A stretch of DNA of 64,000 nucleotides from Chitinophagaceae bacterium (GCA_016720775.1 JADKJX010000003.1:682001-746000), one strand, 5' to 3'. Shown: positions 18,929 to 28,706, counted from the stretch's first letter. A program made the numbers and translations. Notes: generated from the sequence alone by a model not told the origin.

Positions 18929-20835
18929 AGCATTCAATAATCATACTCTCTTTCTTATGTTATGCGTTTTCAACCAAGGCTCAGCAAAAGCCATACTCAC
19001 AACAAATGGCACAAACCGCCATGCATATGTGGCCTGATTCATTTTCAGTAAAACCGGGCAACCCTGCACGCTGGAGTTATGACCAGGGCGTGATATTAAA
19101 AGGCATTGAAGGTATCTGGAAACTATACGGGGATGGTTCTTATTATAATTACATACAGCACAGCATGGATTATTATGTGAAGGATGATGGAACGATCAGG
19201 GATTATAAAAGAGATGAATTCAACATTGATCATACCAACAACGGTAAAGTGGTGATGATGCTGTACAATGTTACCGGCAAGGAAAAATATAAAAAGGCGA
19301 TCGATAATATCCGCAGCCAGTTCAACGATCATCCAAGAACGAAAGAGGGTGGCTTCTGGCACAAGAAGATTTATCCCTGGCAGGTTTGGCTGGATGGTTT
19401 GTACATGGGGCAACCCTTTTATGCCGAGTACGCCAAATGGGCAAAACAGGATTCGGTGTTTGATGATATTGCCCGCCAGTTCATAAATATCGAACGCCAT
19501 ACAAGGGATGCAAAAACGGGTTTACTCTACCACGGCTGGGACGAAAGCAAAGAACAGAAATGGGCCAACAAAGAAACCGGTTGTTCACCCAATTTCTGGG
19601 GAAGGGCAATGGGTTGGTACGGCATGGCCATGGTGGATGTGCTGGATCATTTTCCGGCCAATCACCCGGGGAGGGATTCGATCATTAAGATATTGAATCG
19701 TTTTGCAAAAGCAATAACGGCAGTGCAGGATGCAAAGTCGGGTTTGTGGTATGATATTCTTGATCAGCCAAACCGGGAAAAGAATTACAAAGAAGCATCT
19801 GCTTCCTGCATGTTTGTATATACACTGGCAAAGGCAGTTCGCAAAGGTTATATACCGGCAACCTATTCCAGAGTGGCGAAGAAAGGATACGATGGCATCA
19901 TCAAAGAATTCATTGAAGTGGATGCCAGTGGTCAGACCAATCTGAAAGGAACCGTAAGTGTTTCGGGCCTCGGTGGCAAACCTTACCGGGATGGCAGTTT
20001 TGAATATTACATGAGCGAACCAGTTGTAGTGAATGATCCGAAAGGAATGGGCGCATTCATCTTATGTAGTGTGGAAATGGAAATGACCACATTACCAAAA
20101 GTTGGTGCCGGTAAAAATGTGGTGATGGATAATTATTTCAACAACGAATGGCGGAAGAACGGCTATGGGGTGAATGTTCGCCGACACTATACATGGGATG
20201 ATACAGAGAACGGTGGATTCAGTTTGTTTGGAAATATCTGGCAGTCTTATGGCGCTACCCTGGGTGGGTTAGACCCTGCACCAACAGTTACCAATTTAAA
20301 AAATGTTTCTGTGTATGTTATGGTTGATCCGGATGGATTGAAGGATACCAAAACACCCAATTACATGGATGATAAGTCGGCCACTGAAATTGCCAACTGG
20401 GTAAAACAGGGTGGCGTGTTGCTTATCATGACAAATGATACAGCGAACTGCGACCTGCAGCATTTTAATACGCTTCCCGAAAAATTCGGAATTCACTTTA
20501 CCAATAAAAGCCGCAATATGGTTCAGGGCAGTGAGTTTGAGACAGGGGCAATATATAACCGAACAGCCAATCCTGTTTTCAGCAAAACAAAAAAAATGTA
20601 CCTGAAGGAAATAAGCACTATTGAGGTGAAGGCTCCAGCAAAGGCATTGATCACACAGGATGGAGATGTGATCATGGCAACGGCTAAGTACGGAAAAGGG
20701 GCCGTGTTTGCGGTAGGCGATCCGTGGATATACAACGAATACCTGGACGGAAGAAAGATACCGGCTGAGTACGAAAATTTTTCGGCAGCTAATGAACTGG
20801 TAAAATGGTTATTAACACAGGCCATAAAAAAATAA
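18925..20835 (+). CDS. GH105 unsaturated rhamnogalacturonyl hydrolase with C-terminal DUF4350-like domain
   Basis: A 636-residue secreted enzyme (signal peptide ending ...FSTKAQ). The (alpha/alpha)6 barrel, about residues 25-390, carries YDQGVILKGIEGIWKLYGD, GGFWHKKIYPWQVWLDGLYM, and NFWGRAMGWYGMAMVDVLDH, which are GH105/GH88 signatures. It releases unsaturated galacturonate from lyase products, feeding KduI. The last ~230 residues (SVYVMVDPDG, ATEIANWVKQGGVLLIMTND, AKYGKGAVFAVGDPWIYNEY) look like a DUF4350 glutamine-amidotransferase-like accessory domain. Overlaps GH28 by 4 bp and abuts the next gene directly. Confidence 0.9.
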   Translation: MKHSIIILSFLCYAFSTKAQQKPYSQQMAQTAMHMWPDSFSVKPGNPARWSYDQGVILKGIEGIWKLYGDGSYYNYIQHSMDYYVKDDGTIRDYKRDEFNIDHTNNGKVVMMLYNVTGKEKYKKAIDNIRSQFNDHPRTKEGGFWHKKIYPWQVWLDGLYMGQPFYAEYAKWAKQDSVFDDIARQFINIERHTRDAKTGLLYHGWDESKEQKWANKETGCSPNFWGRAMGWYGMAMVDVLDHFPANHPGRDSIIKILNRFAKAITAVQDAKSGLWYDILDQPNREKNYKEASASCMFVYTLAKAVRKGYIPATYSRVAKKGYDGIIKEFIEVDASGQTNLKGTVSVSGLGGKPYRDGSFEYYMSEPVVVNDPKGMGAFILCSVEMEMTTLPKVGAGKNVVMDNYFNNEWRKNGYGVNVRRHYTWDDTENGGFSLFGNIWQSYGATLGGLDPAPTVTNLKNVSVYVMVDPDGLKDTKTPNYMDDKSATEIANWVKQGGVLLIMTNDTANCDLQHFNTLPEKFGIHFTNKSRNMVQGSEFETGAIYNRTANPVFSKTKKMYLKEISTIEVKAPAKALITQDGDVIMATAKYGKGAVFAVGDPWIYNEYLDGRKIPAEYENFSAANELVKWLLTQAIKK

Positions 20836-22866
20836 ATGAGAACAATTAAAAAAATATTCTTTGTTTTCACTGCAATTTTCTTTGCAGGGCTAAATGTTTT
20901 TGCCCAAAAACAAATTACCGTTGCGGCAGATGGATCAGGCAATTTCAAAAGTATCCAGGAAGCGATCAACAGCTTACCAGCTGATGCAAAAGAACAACGC
21001 ATCATTTTTATTAAGAACGGAACCTACAACGAGAAAATATTTATTGACAAGGACTTCATCACTTTAAAGGGAGAGGATCCTGGAATAACAATTGTAACCA
21101 TTGCACAGGCAAGGGATGAATGGCGCTGTGATAATAAAGATGATTATGGTACGGCAACCCTTAACCTGAAAGGAAGCGACATCACGTTAGAGAACCTTTC
21201 TTTCATCAACAGTTATGGAAAAGACAATACGAAAGAAAAAACCATGATCTGTGCCAACGACAGTGGCAAGACAAAGACAATACGGCCATACGGTCACCAG
21301 ATGGCATTGCGGTCATTTGCCACAACGAGGCTGATCGTTAAGAACTGCATCTTCCGGGCCTATGGCGGCGATACGGTCAGTCCCTGGAATACCGACAACG
21401 GGATGTTCTATTTTAAAGATTGCACCATGGAAGGCGGCGTTGATTTTTATTGCCCAAGGGGATGGGCGTTGGCCGATAATTGTACATTCATCTGCCACGA
21501 TAAGAATGCAGCCATCTGGCATGATGGAAGCAAATTTGAAAAATCAAAAACGGTTTTGATCAATTGCAGATTCACCGGCGATGATGATTTTAAACTGGGG
21601 CGCTATCACCGGGATGCTCAATTCTATTTACTGAACTGCTGCTTTGCTGAAAATATGGCCGATGCCGATATTTATTTAGTGCCAACCAGCAACACATTGT
21701 TGTGGGGCCGCCGCATATATTATTATAACTGTAAAAAGGAAGGAGGAGATTATGCCTGGTATAAAAATAACCTGCCGGCTGGTTTTGGTATCAACGATTT
21801 TAATGTACCCTGGGTGTATGATTATAAATGGAATCCTGCCCCGGATAAAAATGTGACAGCGGAAACCGGAAATGAAGTCGCTGCTGTAAAGAACATCATT
21901 GATTCCATTGCTGAGAATATGTTGTTGTACCAACGCAGCAATGGCGGCTGGCCCAAACATTTCAAAGCAGTAGCTGTTAATTACAAAAAGACACTGACTG
22001 CAGAGGAACTTAAAGAGTTGCAGGCCGGTTATGCAGAAGGGATTGACGCTACGATAGATAATAATGCCACCACAAAAGAAATATGGTATTTGGCTAAGGC
22101 ATATAAAAAAACAAATGACAAACGGTTTTTAGCTGCTGCAGAAAGAGGCATCGATTATCTATTGAAAGCGCAGTATGCCAATGGCGGCTGGCCGCAGTAT
22201 TACCCCGACTTCAGCAGTTACCGGAGCCAGGTCACTTATAATGACAATGCCATGGTGAATGTATTGAACCTGTTGTACGATGTGGTGTACAAAGCAAACG
22301 ACCTCGAAGTTATTAATGAAGCATATGCAGGTAAATGTGCCGATGCCATTGTAAAGGGCGTTCAGTGTATTTTAAAAACCCAGGTTAAGCAGAATGGAAA
22401 ATTAACCGCCTGGTGTGCACAATACAATGCCAAAACACTGGAACCCGAAATGGCCAGGAAATTTGAACTGGTTTCTTTAAGCGGCAGTGAATCGGTGGGC
22501 ATTGTGCGGTTTTTAATGCGGATCGAAAAACCATCACCGGCCATTGTGGATGCAGTAAAAGCAGCAGTGGATTGGTTCAATAAAGTAAAGATCACGGGCT
22601 ATAAATTTGTGGACGTGGCAGCACCAAATGAAAAAAGCGGGAGAGACAGGGTATTGCAGCCTGCTGATGACGGCGTATTGTGGGCAAGGTTTTATGACAT
22701 CAATACGAATGAACCGTTTTTTTCCGGTCGTGACAGTGAACGAAAGAAAACAATTGCCGAAGTGGAGAATGAAAGACGGATAGGCTATGCCTGGTACGGG
22801 CAATGGCCCGAGAAATTATTGAATACGGAATATCCCCAATGGCTTAAAAAACTGAATAAGAATTAA
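20836..22866 (+). CDS. CE8-PL10 fusion: pectinesterase-like domain plus pectate lyase
   Basis: A 676-residue secreted fusion (signal peptide ending ...LNVFAQ). The N-terminal half (about 22-335) is a CE8-type beta-helix (ITVAADGSGNFKSIQEAINS) but diverged: HQMALR replaces QAVAVE, GGVDFYCPRG replaces GTTDFIFG, and LGRYHRDAQ replaces LGRPWRPY. Activity or specificity may therefore differ. The C-terminal half (about 350-670) is a PL10 pectate lyase: RSNGGWPKH, IDNNATTKEIWYLAKAY, NGGWPQYYPDFSSYRSQVTY, NDNAMVNVLNLLYD, ARKFELVSLSGSESVG. It probably cuts de-esterified homogalacturonan to unsaturated oligomers for GH105. It starts immediately after the GH105 stop. Confidence 0.9.
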   Translation: MRTIKKIFFVFTAIFFAGLNVFAQKQITVAADGSGNFKSIQEAINSLPADAKEQRIIFIKNGTYNEKIFIDKDFITLKGEDPGITIVTIAQARDEWRCDNKDDYGTATLNLKGSDITLENLSFINSYGKDNTKEKTMICANDSGKTKTIRPYGHQMALRSFATTRLIVKNCIFRAYGGDTVSPWNTDNGMFYFKDCTMEGGVDFYCPRGWALADNCTFICHDKNAAIWHDGSKFEKSKTVLINCRFTGDDDFKLGRYHRDAQFYLLNCCFAENMADADIYLVPTSNTLLWGRRIYYYNCKKEGGDYAWYKNNLPAGFGINDFNVPWVYDYKWNPAPDKNVTAETGNEVAAVKNIIDSIAENMLLYQRSNGGWPKHFKAVAVNYKKTLTAEELKELQAGYAEGIDATIDNNATTKEIWYLAKAYKKTNDKRFLAAAERGIDYLLKAQYANGGWPQYYPDFSSYRSQVTYNDNAMVNVLNLLYDVVYKANDLEVINEAYAGKCADAIVKGVQCILKTQVKQNGKLTAWCAQYNAKTLEPEMARKFELVSLSGSESVGIVRFLMRIEKPSPAIVDAVKAAVDWFNKVKITGYKFVDVAAPNEKSGRDRVLQPADDGVLWARFYDINTNEPFFSGRDSERKKTIAEVENERRIGYAWYGQWPEKLLNTEYPQWLKKLNKN

Positions 22867-22882
22867 AAGGAAACAAGCGAAG

Positions 22883-24400
22883 ATGTTACTTTCAAAATAT
22901 AACCTGAAGAATATAAATGCGACCGACGTATCGGTTCCGGATGCATCCCTGTTCGACCTGCCGGAAAAAGTACTGCAGTTTGGCACGGGCGTACTGCTGC
23001 GTGGACTGCCAGATTATTTTATCGATAAAGCAAACAAGCAGGGAATATTCAATGGCAGGATCGTAGTGGTTAAATCAACCGACGGTGGAGATGCAAGTGC
23101 ATTTGAAAAGCAGGATGGCTTATATACGGTTTGTGTACGGGGAATTGAAAATGGAAAAAAATACGAGGAAGATATTATTAATGCTTCCATAAGCCGTGTG
23201 CTTTCTGCAAGATCGGAATGGAACAAAGTGCTTGAATGTGCACACAACCCGCAATTGAAGATCATCATTTCAAATACAACCGAAGTTGGTATTCAATTGA
23301 TGCACGATGATATCCGCCGCCACCCACCTGTTTCTTACCCGGGAAAGTTGCTTGCTTTTTTATATGAACGTTACAAAGCCTTCCAGGGAAGTCAACAATC
23401 CGGGATGGTTATTGTGCCAACAGAACTCATCATTGATAATGGTAAGAAACTTGAATCCATTGTTATTGAACTGGCGCATTTGAATGGCCTGGATGAGAGT
23501 TTTATCGACTGGCTGGAGAATGCAAACAGGTTCTGCAATTCCCTCGTTGACCGGATCGTTCCCGGCAGACCGGAAGATGAACTTAAAAATACAATTGAGA
23601 AAAAACTTGGTTATTCAGACGAACTGCTCATGATGAGTGAAGTGTACAGGCTGTGGGCCATTGAAGGTGATACCGAAGTAGCCGATGTGCTTTCTTTTGC
23701 CCAGGTAGATAAAGGAGTCGTGATCTCGAAAGACATCAACCTGTACCGGGAACTGAAACTGCGCTTGTTGAATGGCACACACACACTGAGCAGCGGCGTA
23801 GCATTTCTTTCGGGGCTTGATACTGTGAAAAAAGCGATGGACGACCTGCAGATGCAGCATTATATCAGTGCACTGATGCAGTCTGAGATTGCGGTGGCCA
23901 TTCCTTACGACACAACAGCCGAACAGACAAAAACATTTGGAGAAAATTGCCTGGACAGGTTCCGCAATCCATACATCAACCACCAGTGGCTGAGCATAAC
24001 CATGCAGTATTCATCAAAAATGAGGATGAGGGTGGTGCCGGTATTGATTAATTATTATTCCTTGTTTAATACCGTGCCTGAAAATATGGCAACGGGATTT
24101 GCTGCTTATATTTACTTCATGAAAGCAGTTAAGGAGGAGAATGGAAATTATTACGGGAGGTTGCAGGAAAAGTTCTACCCGATACAGGATGACCGGGCAC
24201 AATACTTTTTTGAGAAATGGCAGCGGGTTAAACCTGCACTGATGGCTGTTTCTGTTTTACGGGATACTGCCCTGTGGGGACAAGATCTTACCATGCTGCC
24301 CGGATTTGCAGGGGCAGTACAGGAAAAAATAAACGAAATTGAAGAACTCGGAATGGCAGCGGTACTGGATCCGCTCCAATCCAATAAAAGCATTGCATAG
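22883..24400 (+). CDS. uxaB: Tagaturonate reductase (altronate oxidoreductase)
   Basis: A 505-residue cytoplasmic long-chain mannitol-dehydrogenase-family enzyme that reduces D-tagaturonate to D-altronate with NADH. N-terminal Rossmann start QFGTGVLLRGLPDYFIDKAN, then IVVVKSTDGG. The catalytic helix LKLRLLNGTHTLSSG holds the Lys-x5-Asn-x2-His signature. Length and motifs match UxaB rather than UxuB (fructuronate reductase). It is 16 bp after the CE8-PL10 gene and 10 bp before uxaA, so it belongs to one catabolic transcript. Confidence 0.92.
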   Translation: MLLSKYNLKNINATDVSVPDASLFDLPEKVLQFGTGVLLRGLPDYFIDKANKQGIFNGRIVVVKSTDGGDASAFEKQDGLYTVCVRGIENGKKYEEDIINASISRVLSARSEWNKVLECAHNPQLKIIISNTTEVGIQLMHDDIRRHPPVSYPGKLLAFLYERYKAFQGSQQSGMVIVPTELIIDNGKKLESIVIELAHLNGLDESFIDWLENANRFCNSLVDRIVPGRPEDELKNTIEKKLGYSDELLMMSEVYRLWAIEGDTEVADVLSFAQVDKGVVISKDINLYRELKLRLLNGTHTLSSGVAFLSGLDTVKKAMDDLQMQHYISALMQSEIAVAIPYDTTAEQTKTFGENCLDRFRNPYINHQWLSITMQYSSKMRMRVVPVLINYYSLFNTVPENMATGFAAYIYFMKAVKEENGNYYGRLQEKFYPIQDDRAQYFFEKWQRVKPALMAVSVLRDTALWGQDLTMLPGFAGAVQEKINEIEELGMAAVLDPLQSNKSIA

Positions 24401-24410
24401 AAATAAACAC

Positions 24411-26057
24411 ATGAAACAAAGATTGGCAAAAGTTCATCCTGATGATAATGTACTGGTGGCGTTGACGAATTTATCAAAAGGGGAGACGGTACAGTTTAAC
24501 GGGGAAGAATTTATTTTACAGGACGACATTCCTGCCAAACATAAATTTGTTACCGGCAACCTTGCAAAAGGTGATTCTGTGATCATGTACGGTGTGATGG
24601 TTGGTAAAGTGCAATCAGATATTGCAAAAGGCGGCATCATTTCAACCGCTAACCTGAAGCATGCTGCCGAACCTTTTGTTTACCGTAAAACTGATTTTGC
24701 CTGGAAGGCGCCTGATGTTTCTAAATTTTCAAACAGAATATTCAATGGTTATCACCGCAGCAATGGTGAAGTAGGTACAGCCAATTACTGGCTGTTTATT
24801 CCAACTGTGTTTTGTGAGAACAGGAACCTGGATGTAATAAAAGAAGCATTGCACAATGAACTGGGTTATGCTGTCACCGATAAATACAAGAGGTATGCGA
24901 AACAACTGGTTGAAGCTTTCAAAGCAGGAAAGAACATTGAATCAATGAGTCTTGCTGGCAGCCCTCCTTTGGAGGGAGTTGGGGGGAGGCTGTTTAAAAA
25001 CGTGGATGGAATAAAATTCCTGAATCACCAGGGTGGTTGTGGCGGCATAAGGCAGGATGCGGCGGTATTAGGAAAGCTGTTAGCTGCTTATGCCAATCAC
25101 CCCAATGTGGGCGGTGTTACGGTGTTAAGCCTGGGATGCCAGAATTTACAGGTACAGGATTTTGTGAACGACCTGAAACAACTCAACCCAAACTTTGATA
25201 AGCCGCTGTATATTTTTGAGCAGCAGCAATCACAAAGTGAAGAACAGTTGATAGCAGAAGCCATACAAAAAACATTTGCCGGCTTAATTGAAATAAATAA
25301 ACTGGAAAGAAAGCCGGCTCCCTTAAGCAAATTGTGCATCGGCGTAAAATGTGGCGGCAGCGATGGTTTCAGCGGCATCTCTGCAAACCCCGCGGTAGGT
25401 TATTGCAGCGACCTGGTGGTAGCCCTGGGCGGAAGGATATTACTGGCCGAGTTTCCTGAGTTGTGTGGTGTTGAACAGAATTTGATCGACCGGACAAAAG
25501 ATGAAGCGGCTGCAAAAAAGTTCATCAATCTGATGACGAGTTACAATGATTCCGCTTTAAAAGTTGGTTCTGGTTTTCACATGAACCCTTCTCCGGGAAA
25601 TATTAAGGACGGATTGATCACCGATGCGATTAAAAGTGCAGGTGCTGCAAAGAAAGGCGGAACATCACCCGTGGTGGATGTATTGGATTATACAGAACCG
25701 GCAACAAAACCCGGGTTGAATTTAGTTTGTACCCCGGGCAATGATGTGGAAGCAACAACGGGTAAAGCAGCAAGCGGTGCCACCTTGATCTTATTTACCA
25801 CCGGGTTGGGTACACCAACCGGCAATCCTGTTTGTCCCACTATTAAAGTGTCAACAAACAGCAATCTTACCAAGCGGATGAACGACATCATTGATATTGA
25901 TTGCGGTCCGGTGATCGAAGGCGATAAAACCATTGAACAGATGGGAGAAGATATCCTGGAGTATTGCATCAAGGCCGCCAGCGGTGAAGTAATACCAAAA
26001 GCGGTACTGTTGAACCAGGATGATTTTATTCCATGGAAGAGGGGAGTTTCGCTTTAA
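24411..26057 (+). CDS. uxaA: Altronate dehydratase
   Basis: A 548-residue enzyme that dehydrates D-altronate to 2-keto-3-deoxygluconate. The N-terminal SAF domain (about 1-85) is followed by the UxaA core with GGCGGIRQD, LSLGCQNLQVQDF, LCIGVKCGGSDGFSGISANP, NPSPGN and TPGNDVEATTGKAASGA; cysteines in these blocks probably bind the metal cofactor. Residues 183-194 (GSPPLEGVGGRL) are encoded by an in-frame palindromic repeat placed between the YAKQLVEAFKAGKN helix and NVDGIKF, most likely a surface loop. The ATG at 24411 fits the SAF-domain start; the earlier in-frame ATG (24339) lies inside uxaB. Confidence 0.93.
   Translation: MKQRLAKVHPDDNVLVALTNLSKGETVQFNGEEFILQDDIPAKHKFVTGNLAKGDSVIMYGVMVGKVQSDIAKGGIISTANLKHAAEPFVYRKTDFAWKAPDVSKFSNRIFNGYHRSNGEVGTANYWLFIPTVFCENRNLDVIKEALHNELGYAVTDKYKRYAKQLVEAFKAGKNIESMSLAGSPPLEGVGGRLFKNVDGIKFLNHQGGCGGIRQDAAVLGKLLAAYANHPNVGGVTVLSLGCQNLQVQDFVNDLKQLNPNFDKPLYIFEQQQSQSEEQLIAEAIQKTFAGLIEINKLERKPAPLSKLCIGVKCGGSDGFSGISANPAVGYCSDLVVALGGRILLAEFPELCGVEQNLIDRTKDEAAAKKFINLMTSYNDSALKVGSGFHMNPSPGNIKDGLITDAIKSAGAAKKGGTSPVVDVLDYTEPATKPGLNLVCTPGNDVEATTGKAASGATLILFTTGLGTPTGNPVCPTIKVSTNSNLTKRMNDIIDIDCGPVIEGDKTIEQMGEDILEYCIKAASGEVIPKAVLLNQDDFIPWKRGVSL
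24957..24992 (+). repeat. Solo palindromic element inserted in frame in uxaA
   Basis: A 36-base (12-codon) GC-rich palindromic unit, GGCAGCCCTCCTTTGGAGGG followed by a GGGGGGAGGCTG end. It has the AGCC...CTCC/GGAG...GGCT architecture of the element ends at the kduD|kduI and kduI|GH28 junctions. Its length is a multiple of three and it contains no stop in the uxaA frame. Confidence 0.65.
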
Positions 26058-26062
26058 GAATC

Positions 26063-26197
26063 CTGAGCGAAGTCGAAGGATGGGTTTTTGATTTCGAGCG
26101 AAGTCGAGAAACGAGCGAAGTCGAGAAACGAGCGAAGTCGGGAAACAAACGAAGTCGGGAAACAAACGAAGTGGGGAAACAAGCGAAGTCGGGATAA
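26063..26197 (+). repeat. 17-bp tandem repeat between uxaA and uxaC
   Basis: Six consecutive 17-bp units with consensus GAGCGAAGTCGGGAAAC run from 26096 to 26197, preceded by a related TGAGCGAAGTCGAAGGA (26063-26080). Later units drift (AAACGAAGT). No ORF or terminator shape is evident. The core TGAGCGAAGTCGAAGG resembles dispersed intergenic repeats of this phylum; this is from general knowledge, not tested. Confidence 0.8.
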
Positions 26198-26257
26198 TCT
26201 GAATTTTAAAACTTATTGTTATAATTAATAAACAAATGCCTGCTGTAGGATGAGGTT

Positions 26258-27658
26258 ATGAAAAAATTCTTAGACGAAAATTTTTTACTGCAGAATAAAA
26301 CGGCGCAGCAACTTTACCATGATTTTGCAAAGTTGCAACCCATCATTGATTACCACAATCACCTGCCTCCCGACCAGATCGCCCATGATATCAGATTTGA
26401 GAATCTTACCCAGGTATGGCTGTACGGAGATCATTATAAATGGCGGGCCATGCGTACCAACGGCATCAATGAAAAATACTGTACGGGTAATGCAACGGAT
26501 TATGAAAAATTTGAAAAATGGGCTGCCACGGTTCCTTATACCATGCGTAACCCGCTTTATCACTGGACGCACCTGGAACTGCAACGTTATTTTGGAATAG
26601 ATAAGATACTGAACGCAGGTACTGCTAAAGCAATTTATGATGATGCTTCAGCCAAATTGCAAACAGCAGGATATTCGGTTCGTAATTTATTGCGTAAGAT
26701 GAATGTAAAAGTACTCTGCACTACCGATGATCCGACCGATTCATTGGAACATCATCAAAAAATAAAAGCCGATGGGTTTGAGATAAAGATATTACCTGCC
26801 TATCGCCCGGATAAGGCGATGAACGTGGATGATGTTGCCGGCTTCAATGCCTATGTAGATAAAGTACAACAGGTTTCAGACATTTCTGTTTCTTCTTATG
26901 ATGATTATCTGAAAGCGTTAAAGAAACGGCATGATTTCTTTGCTACGATGGGTTGTTCAGTTTCTGATCATGGATTGGAACAGGTATATGCCGAAGATTA
27001 TACGGATGCCGAAATAAAAAACATCTTTGATAAGATACGGGGTGGTACAGCATTAAGTTATGCAGAGAACCTGAAATTCAAATCGGCCATGCTGATAGAA
27101 TTTGCAAAATGGGATCATGAGAAGGGCTGGGTACAGCAATATCATTTAGGCGCCCTGCGCAACAACAATGCCCGTATGCTTAAGCAGCTGGGTGCAGATA
27201 CCGGCTGGGATTCGATCGGCGATTTCTCACAGGCAAGGTCATTGGCAAAATTTTTAAACAAACTGGATGAAACAAACCAGTTGGCAAAAACAATTCTCTA
27301 CAATCTCAATCCTGCCGATAATGAACTGATGGCTACCATGATCGGTAATTTTAATGACGGATCCGTAGCTGGTAAAATTCAATTTGGCTCAGCCTGGTGG
27401 TTCCTGGATCAGAAAGACGGCATGATCAAACAGATCAATGCCTTATCCAACATGGGATTGCTGAGTAAGTTTGTTGGGATGCTTACAGACAGCCGGAGCT
27501 TTATGAGCTATCCCCGCCACGAATATTTCCGGCGGATACTTTGTAACCTGTTCGGCGAAGAGATCGAAAACGGGGAACTGCCAAATGACATCGCACAGGT
27601 TGGAAAATTAATTGAAGACATCTGTTATAAGAATGCAAACAGCTATTTTAAATTTTAA
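26258..27658 (+). CDS. uxaC: Glucuronate/galacturonate isomerase
   Basis: A 466-residue amidohydrolase-fold enzyme that converts D-galacturonate to D-tagaturonate (and D-glucuronate to D-fructuronate). Signatures: PIIDYHNHLPPDQI (metal-binding His-x-His near residue 34), LYGDHYKWRAMRTNGI, LCTTDDPTDSLEHH, and near the C-terminus GMLTDSRSFMSYPRHEYFRR. Length is standard. It sits 200 bp after uxaA across a repeat-rich spacer and 22 bp before kdgK. Confidence 0.94.
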   Translation: MKKFLDENFLLQNKTAQQLYHDFAKLQPIIDYHNHLPPDQIAHDIRFENLTQVWLYGDHYKWRAMRTNGINEKYCTGNATDYEKFEKWAATVPYTMRNPLYHWTHLELQRYFGIDKILNAGTAKAIYDDASAKLQTAGYSVRNLLRKMNVKVLCTTDDPTDSLEHHQKIKADGFEIKILPAYRPDKAMNVDDVAGFNAYVDKVQQVSDISVSSYDDYLKALKKRHDFFATMGCSVSDHGLEQVYAEDYTDAEIKNIFDKIRGGTALSYAENLKFKSAMLIEFAKWDHEKGWVQQYHLGALRNNNARMLKQLGADTGWDSIGDFSQARSLAKFLNKLDETNQLAKTILYNLNPADNELMATMIGNFNDGSVAGKIQFGSAWWFLDQKDGMIKQINALSNMGLLSKFVGMLTDSRSFMSYPRHEYFRRILCNLFGEEIENGELPNDIAQVGKLIEDICYKNANSYFKF

Positions 27659-27680
27659 ACCATTAAAAAGTAAATAATAA

Positions 27681-28706
27681 ATGAGCAAGAAAGTTGTAAC
27701 CCTCGGAGAAATTATGTTGCGATTATCAACTCCGGATTTTAAGCGTTTTGTACAGGCAGATACATTTGATATAACCTATGGCGGCGGCGAAGCCAATGTA
27801 GCTGCTGCTTTATGTAATTATGGGCTTAACGGGACTTTTGTAACAAAGGTTCCCAATAATCCCATTGGTCAATCTGCCATTAATCATTTGCGGCGTTATG
27901 GAGTGGATACGCAATACATCGCAAGAGGTGGCGACAGGCTGGGGATCTATTTCCTGGAAACGGGTGCCTCCATGCGTGCCTCACAGGTTGTATATGACCG
28001 TGCCGGTGCTTCTATTGCCGATGTGGATATTTCAGAATTTGATTTTGATAAAATACTGGAAGGAGCATCCTGGTTTCATACTACGGGCATCACGCCGGCA
28101 TTGAGCGATAAAGCAGCGGCTTTGACCGAAGCGGCACTGAAAGCAGCTAAAGCAAAAGGCATTACTACCAGCATCGATCTCAACTACCGGAAAAAACTCT
28201 GGAGCAAGGAAAAAGCCAGGGAAGTGATGAGCAGGCTTTGCCAGTATGTGGATGTTTGTATCGGGAACGAAGAAGATGCAGATACAACACTTGGCTTTAA
28301 AGCAAAAGATACGGATGTAACCAAAGGTGAACTGAATTTGGAGGGTTTTAAAGATGTGTTCAAACAAATGAAAGATAAATTCCGCTTTAAATACATCGCT
28401 TCTTCTTTGCGTGAAAGTCATAGTGCCAGCGACAATGGATGGAGTGCCCTGGTATACGACGGTACGGAATTTTACCATACCAAAAAATATGAAGTACGGA
28501 TTGTTGACCGGGTAGGAAGCGGTGACTCCTTTGCAAGCGGCTTTATCTATGGCCTTGTAACCGGGATGCCAATGCCTGAAGCAGCTGAATTCGGCGTGGC
28601 AGCCAGTGCGCTGAAACATACAATTCCCGGTGACCTGAACCATGCCACTTTAAGTGATGTAAAAGACCTGATGAAGGGAGATGGAAGCGGAAGGGTGCAG
28701 AGATAG
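27681..28706 (+). CDS. kdgK: 2-keto-3-deoxygluconate kinase (PfkB family)
   Basis: A 341-residue ribokinase-fold sugar kinase that phosphorylates KDG to KDPG. PfkB signature 1 is represented by YGGGEANVAAALCNYG (about residues 34-49). Signature 2 is DRVGSGDSFASGFIYGL (about 275-291), with the catalytic Asp in GSGDS. Substrate assignment rests on the neighbouring uxaA and KDPG aldolase genes, since PfkB sequences alone do not fix it. Confidence 0.9.
   Translation: MSKKVVTLGEIMLRLSTPDFKRFVQADTFDITYGGGEANVAAALCNYGLNGTFVTKVPNNPIGQSAINHLRRYGVDTQYIARGGDRLGIYFLETGASMRASQVVYDRAGASIADVDISEFDFDKILEGASWFHTTGITPALSDKAAALTEAALKAAKAKGITTSIDLNYRKKLWSKEKAREVMSRLCQYVDVCIGNEEDADTTLGFKAKDTDVTKGELNLEGFKDVFKQMKDKFRFKYIASSLRESHSASDNGWSALVYDGTEFYHTKKYEVRIVDRVGSGDSFASGFIYGLVTGMPMPEAAEFGVAASALKHTIPGDLNHATLSDVKDLMKGDGSGRVQR

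Noticed and set aside
26096..26197. CRISPR array from 17-bp repeats
   Set aside because: Units are contiguous tandem repeats without unique spacers.
28032..28643. Minus-strand frame of 203 codons opposite kdgK
   Set aside because: Cys/Phe-rich antisense of a clear PfkB kinase with no recognisable domain.
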